Origin: a virus
Virus record (IMG/VR): IMGVR_UViG_3300023257_001087
Location: 1 to 40,741 of that record
Length of the DNA: 40,741 nucleotides
Reading direction: 5' to 3' (one strand)
The notes beneath the pieces are model-generated. The model made no database searches. It was not told where the DNA came from and saw nothing but the letters and a program-made list of their open reading frames with translations. Of this stretch, positions 38,544 to 40,741 are shown piece by piece; the first letter of the stretch is position 1; the number at the start of each line of letters is the position of its first letter. The position numbers were made by a program, and so were the translations under genes.

Positions 38544-38828
38544 TTACTTTGCCCCTATGGGCTTTGTGGGGTCTTTTCCCCCTACCGGTTCAAACATAGA
38601 AAAACCATAAAAGTATATCGGTGCAATGATTGTTCCAAATAAAAGCGCACCCCATACAATATTCCCCCAAATAGGCTTATACTCTATGTCTGGATTCTTT
38701 TGATCTAGGGCAATATTTATTATTCCACAAGTGTCATATTCAACTCCCTTGATCACCTTGGTATCTCCACAACCAACAATGAAAAACAAAAGAAATACAA
38801 TGGTTAAAAGTGCAGTTGTTTTTTTCAT
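38544..38828 (-). CDS. putative lipoprotein with membrane segment, 94 aa
   Basis: I use the ATG at 38828, behind AAGGAGA. The protein starts MKKTTALLTIVFLLFFIVGC, with lipobox cysteine C20. A short periplasmic stretch (GDTKVIKGVEYDTCGI) follows, then WGNIVWGALLFGTIIAPIYF, a second hydrophobic span. Small YqeY/YceK-like lipoproteins in phages sometimes have this layout. It could act in lysis or superinfection exclusion; the role is inferred. Confidence 0.65.
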   Translation of the reverse strand: MKKTTALLTIVFLLFFIVGCGDTKVIKGVEYDTCGIINIALDQKNPDIEYKPIWGNIVWGALLFGTIIAPIYFYGFSMFEPVGGKDPTKPIGAK

Positions 38829-38908
38829 GGCATTCTCCTTGTTAGTGTTTATTGTTTGCAAAAAGAATTACTTGGTGATACTTTTTGTATATTTCAAATA
38901 CCAATTTT

Positions 38909-38995
38909 CTACCAATTATTCTTGAATATTTCTTCCCACATTCTATCGTTATAAACTTTTTCTAATAGCTTGGGCATCTTAAATCCGTAGAACAT
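38909..38995 (-). CDS. possible 28-aa peptide
   Basis: The frame begins two bases after the upstream stop (TAACCATG) and encodes MFYGFKMPKLLEKVYNDRMW followed by EEIFKNNW. It is short and lacks a ribosome binding site of its own, so it would depend on reinitiation. The rest of the 38829-38908 gap shows nothing I can support. Confidence 0.3.
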   Translation of the reverse strand: MFYGFKMPKLLEKVYNDRMWEEIFKNNW

Positions 38996-38997
38996 GG

Positions 38998-39261
38998 TTA
39001 CGCAACCCCAATGTGCTTTTTCTCATTAACTCCCACAACCTTTAATCCCATGAACTTATTTTCGAGTTGCTTTTTCATGCCCGGCTTGATTCCATAATGA
39101 ATTTTTCCTTGAAATATAATTTGAGCAGCCTTAAACATGGAGTTTATCTCTTCTAAAAAAGCCTGCAATTCTTCTTGCCCCAGATATAAAAATTTTGGCC
39201 TTATGACTGTCTTACATTCATGTTCTGCTATCTTGTCAATTAAGATATTTATTATGTCCAC
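38998..39261 (-). CDS. hypothetical protein, 87 aa
   Basis: The likely start is a GTG at 39261 with a poor ribosome binding site; the same frame is open further upstream but offers no ATG. The protein is helical with one beta segment: MDIINILIDKIAEHECKTVI, QEELQAFLEEINSMFKAAQI and IFQGKIHYGIKPGMKKQLEN. It looks like a small phage protein of unknown function. No motif is recognised. Confidence 0.55.
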   Translation of the reverse strand: MDIINILIDKIAEHECKTVIRPKFLYLGQEELQAFLEEINSMFKAAQIIFQGKIHYGIKPGMKKQLENKFMGLKVVGVNEKKHIGVA

Positions 39262-39327
39262 TACAACTTCTACCGTTTTGGTTTCTTTTCTTTTATCATT
39301 TTTGCTAGGTTCATTGACTATCCCGTA

Positions 39328-39420
39328 TTAAACCTTCTTTTTCCCATACCTTCGCTTACGACATATAATCCACACAACAATTAAACAGATGGTTACAGTA
39401 AAAAATAAGTCTAGGATCAT
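39328..39420 (-). CDS. tiny membrane protein, 30 aa
   Basis: The ATG overlaps the stop of the glutaredoxin-like gene (ATGA). MILDLFFTVTICLIVVWIIC is a membrane span, and RKRRYGKKKV is a strongly positive tail, giving N-out/C-in topology by the positive-inside rule. Size and overlap are typical of small phage membrane effectors. The function is unknown. Confidence 0.55.
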   Translation of the reverse strand: MILDLFFTVTICLIVVWIICRKRRYGKKKV

Positions 39421-39725
39421 ATATTGTTTTCCCTCAGAACTTCGTTGATCTCATTGATATCAGGAATTCCCGCCCACCGGCCAAGCATTGTCTCGGTACA
39501 ACTACCGTTTTCATATTCCATTACCAGTACCAGAGTCGGAGGTGACAATACTGAATAATAAGATGCTTCCGCGAGACCATCAGCTTCACCAGAATCATGC
39601 TTTTCAATAACATAGTTTCGAGATTCCAGGGCTTTGAGAGTTTCCTGGGTTTTCTGAGCGGCACATTTAACACAGTTCCGCCCAAAGAAATATTTAAAAT
39701 ATATCCTTTTTGACACATTGGGCAT
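39417..39725 (-). CDS. glutaredoxin/thioredoxin-like protein, 102 aa
   Basis: I start at the ATG at 39725, so the protein opens with the first strand MPNVSKRIYFKYFFGRN and the redox motif C18-V-K-C21. A helix follows (AAQKTQETLKALESRN), then the strand YVIEKHDSG, and SPPT at residues 61-64, the cis-proline region, then LVLVMEYENG. The C-terminal helix is PDINEINEVL. This is a complete thioredoxin fold. It may reduce phage or host thiols. About 200 nt overlap the zinc-ribbon frame upstream. Confidence 0.7.
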   Translation of the reverse strand: MPNVSKRIYFKYFFGRNCVKCAAQKTQETLKALESRNYVIEKHDSGEADGLAEASYYSVLSPPTLVLVMEYENGSCTETMLGRWAGIPDINEINEVLRENNI

Positions 39726-39952
39726 AATGATATGAGTTCCTTTTTCCCTTCGATTTTTATGTGGTGGGATATTGGTAAAATCCACTTATTACAGTTCGGG
39801 CATCTTGATTCGATGGGATAGTCGCATTCACAATCAACTCTAGTGCAACACCTGATAGTGCTCTCTGAGATTTTTTTTCGTTTCCCTACCGGCATTACAC
39901 CTTGATAAACACCCATTGCATAATGCCACTTAGGATTACATGTTGGTTGCAT
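39521..39952 (-). CDS. zinc-ribbon protein, C-terminus running out of frame into the next gene
   Basis: The N-terminal 75 residues look genuine: RCCTRVDCECDYPIESRCPN, CNKWILPIS, then LCPMCQKGY, giving two CxxC pairs of a zinc ribbon. After about residue 77 the frame overlaps the glutaredoxin-like gene, and its sequence (RKPRKLSKPWNLETMLLKSM) has no protein-like pattern. Either the natural stop was lost by a small indel or the overlap is real. The ATG overlaps the Tat-signal gene by 17 nt. Confidence 0.5.
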   Translation of the reverse strand: MQPTCNPKWHYAMGVYQGVMPVGKRKKISESTIRCCTRVDCECDYPIESRCPNCNKWILPISHHIKIEGKKELISLCPMCQKGYILNISLGGTVLNVPLRKPRKLSKPWNLETMLLKSMILVKLMVSRKHLIIQYCHLRLWYW

Positions 39953-40181
39953 TTTGAAATAACAGTAAGGGTTTATTGCGGCCTTTGACTATACGATCAT
40001 TGTGAGAATCGACCACCCATAAATAAGTTCCGTCCGTGCGACTATCCCAATAATTGGGAGGGCAAATGGCTTCGGAAACCTTCTTGCATGGAAGGCGGGG
40101 AAATGGTAATAGTGCTGCCGACATCCCCAGTGCTATGGTTTTTAGGAACTTTCTTCTTGATTTAAACATGGATTTTTTCAT
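39936..40181 (-). CDS. small protein with Tat signal peptide, 81 aa
   Basis: The N-terminus MKKSMFKSRRKFLKTIALGM has the twin-arginine motif SRRKFLK (residues 8-14), followed by the mildly hydrophobic h-region SAALLPFPRLPC. The mature part of about 50 residues (VSEAICPPNYWDSRTDGTYL, WVVDSHNDRIVKGRNKPLLL) resembles a strand pair of a beta-propeller repeat. Export through Tat implies folding or cofactor binding before secretion, unexpected for a phage protein this small. It overlaps its upstream gene by 4 nt. Confidence 0.65.
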   Translation of the reverse strand: MKKSMFKSRRKFLKTIALGMSAALLPFPRLPCKKVSEAICPPNYWDSRTDGTYLWVVDSHNDRIVKGRNKPLLLFQNATNM

Positions 40182-40372
40182 CCAGCCTGTTCTCGAATTT
40201 CTAAGATTTGCTCAAATGATAATTCTCCAATGTTAGTTGGCCAGCCCCGCTCCCTACAATACTTTAGCCCAAATTTAGTTCTTGCTCGGGGAATTTCAAG
40301 CAAAGACTTTCTTATTGTAGACTCGATATCCCTCGCTATTTTCTCGTTCTTGGTTTTGGAATCACCTCTCAT
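40178..40372 (-). CDS. hypothetical protein, 64 aa
   Basis: A helical, charged protein: MRGDSKTKNEKIARDIESTI, RKSLLEIPRARTKFGLKYCR and IGELSFEQILEIREQAG. There is no membrane segment or known motif. It starts two bases after the upstream gene's stop and ends with a 4-nt overlap into the Tat-signal gene, so it belongs to this small operon. Function unknown. Confidence 0.5.
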   Translation of the reverse strand: MRGDSKTKNEKIARDIESTIRKSLLEIPRARTKFGLKYCRERGWPTNIGELSFEQILEIREQAG

Positions 40373-40374
40373 GA

Positions 40375-40701
40375 TTACTCACAGGCTTCAACCACACTCT
40401 TCAGAATATTACGGGGCACACCATTATTTATTGCGTCAACATACTTCTGATCATAATATCTATTTGAGTTCTTTGCACGAACAACATGGTTCTTATCTTT
40501 TCCATCCCAATCAAATAAATAGTTAAGCCTCCTAACAGCTCCACAAACAGAATTATCAGTTACATCTACATATAAAGAACCTTGTACCTTGCCGTATATT
40601 TTTTTCTGTAATTTCCCTAAATCTCTTGGATCAAGTTTCGCTTTTGGATGATGCAATAGATAGTTCACTAAAACTACTTCTGGTTCAACAACATAACACA
40701 T
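40375..40701 (-). CDS. hypothetical protein, possible winged-helix-like, 108 aa
   Basis: The protein begins MCYVVEPEVVLVNYLLHHPK and has a helix-helix-strand layout (LGKLQKKIYGKVQGSLYVDV, AVRRLNYLFDWDGKDKNHVV, YYDQKYVDAINNG) reminiscent of a winged helix, but without a decisive motif. An AAGGAGA site lies just upstream of the ATG. It is the first gene seen in the leftward transcript. Confidence 0.5.
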   Translation of the reverse strand: MCYVVEPEVVLVNYLLHHPKAKLDPRDLGKLQKKIYGKVQGSLYVDVTDNSVCGAVRRLNYLFDWDGKDKNHVVRAKNSNRYYDQKYVDAINNGVPRNILKSVVEACE

Positions 40702-40711
40702 TTTAATCTCC

Positions 40712-40741
40712 TTTAAGAAAACGGAAAACCCTTTTCTTAAA
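40712..40741. repeat. 10-bp perfect inverted repeat, possible operator
   Basis: TTTAAGAAAA (40712-40721) and TTTTCTTAAA (40732-40741) are perfect inverted copies separated by ten bases, ending exactly at the last base of the window. It lies just upstream of the first leftward gene and overlaps its AAGGAGA ribosome binding site region. It could be an operator, a translation-controlling hairpin or part of a longer element cut by the window edge. Confidence 0.55.

Noticed and set aside
1-40741. CRISPR array, insertion sequence, integrase or attachment site
   Set aside because: I saw no regularly spaced repeats, transposase or integrase motifs, or paired terminal repeats.

Overview
This window is most of the late (virion) region of a tailed double-stranded DNA phage, probably from an environmental or metagenomic assembly. 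Every convincing gene lies on the minus strand, so transcription runs from position 40741 towards 1. Genes are packed with 1-22 nt overlaps (ATGA, GTGA and TAATG junctions), usually behind GGAGG-type ribosome binding sites, and rho-independent terminators all have their U-tract on the minus strand. The DNA is AT-rich. The host is unknown. Several lipoproteins, a LolA-like outer-membrane lipoprotein-sorting homologue, a Tat signal and sugar-nucleotide and heptosyltransferase-like enzymes suggest a diderm (Gram-negative type) bacterium, but this is inference.

Layout in transcription order. 40.7-38.5 kb: small early-late proteins, including a Tat-signal protein, a zinc-ribbon protein overlapping a glutaredoxin-like protein, and a lipoprotein. 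38.5-31.8 kb: packaging and portal block with a TerS-like protein, a small membrane protein, tRNA-Tyr, a holin-like protein, a zinc-ribbon protein, a lytic transglycosylase, the terminase large subunit, the portal and a MuF-type head protein. 31.5-22.7 kb: a fibre and decoration block. Four proteins in this block (FN3 protein, two fibre-like proteins and a LolA-like protein) begin with signal peptides, and one gene resembles lipoate-protein ligases. It ends with two repeat-rich structural proteins. 22.4-15.5 kb: scaffold-like protein, N4-gp56-like major capsid protein, head-completion proteins, a gpG-like morphogenesis protein and a run of small unknowns. 15.5-12.1 kb: a GT9 fusion, a ParB-like protein and a GT4 enzyme. 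12.1-9.7 kb: a pseudoknotted intergenic RNA candidate, four tRNAs (Pro, Glu, Met, Trp) and two permuted-papain-like proteins, one of them frameshifted. 9.6-0.07 kb: a metallopeptidase, an HNH protein and then a glycan island of methyltransferases, glycosyltransferases, two radical SAM enzymes, UDP-galactopyranose mutase and a Gfo/Idh/MocA oxidoreductase, ending in three small unknowns.

The glycan island looks like a cell-surface polysaccharide locus carried by a phage. It probably makes or modifies a galactofuranose-containing or otherwise decorated surface sugar, for receptor alteration or virion glycosylation. It shows active erosion: an 18-codon stump of a sugar epimerase, a C-terminal stump of a glycosyltransferase and a methyltransferase lacking its SAM-binding start. 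No replication, integration, tape-measure, tail-tube or sheath genes are recognisable, so the genome must extend beyond the window or have a podovirus-like or highly diverged tail.

The most unusual signals are: an intergenic RNA candidate at 11924-12067 with perfect interlocking helices next to a strong terminator; two further intergenic segments with pseudoknot potential; a block of fibre-like proteins with signal peptides, coupled to LolA-like and LplA-like genes; and a 23-residue tandem repeat whose two copies are identical in protein but differ at 18 synonymous positions.
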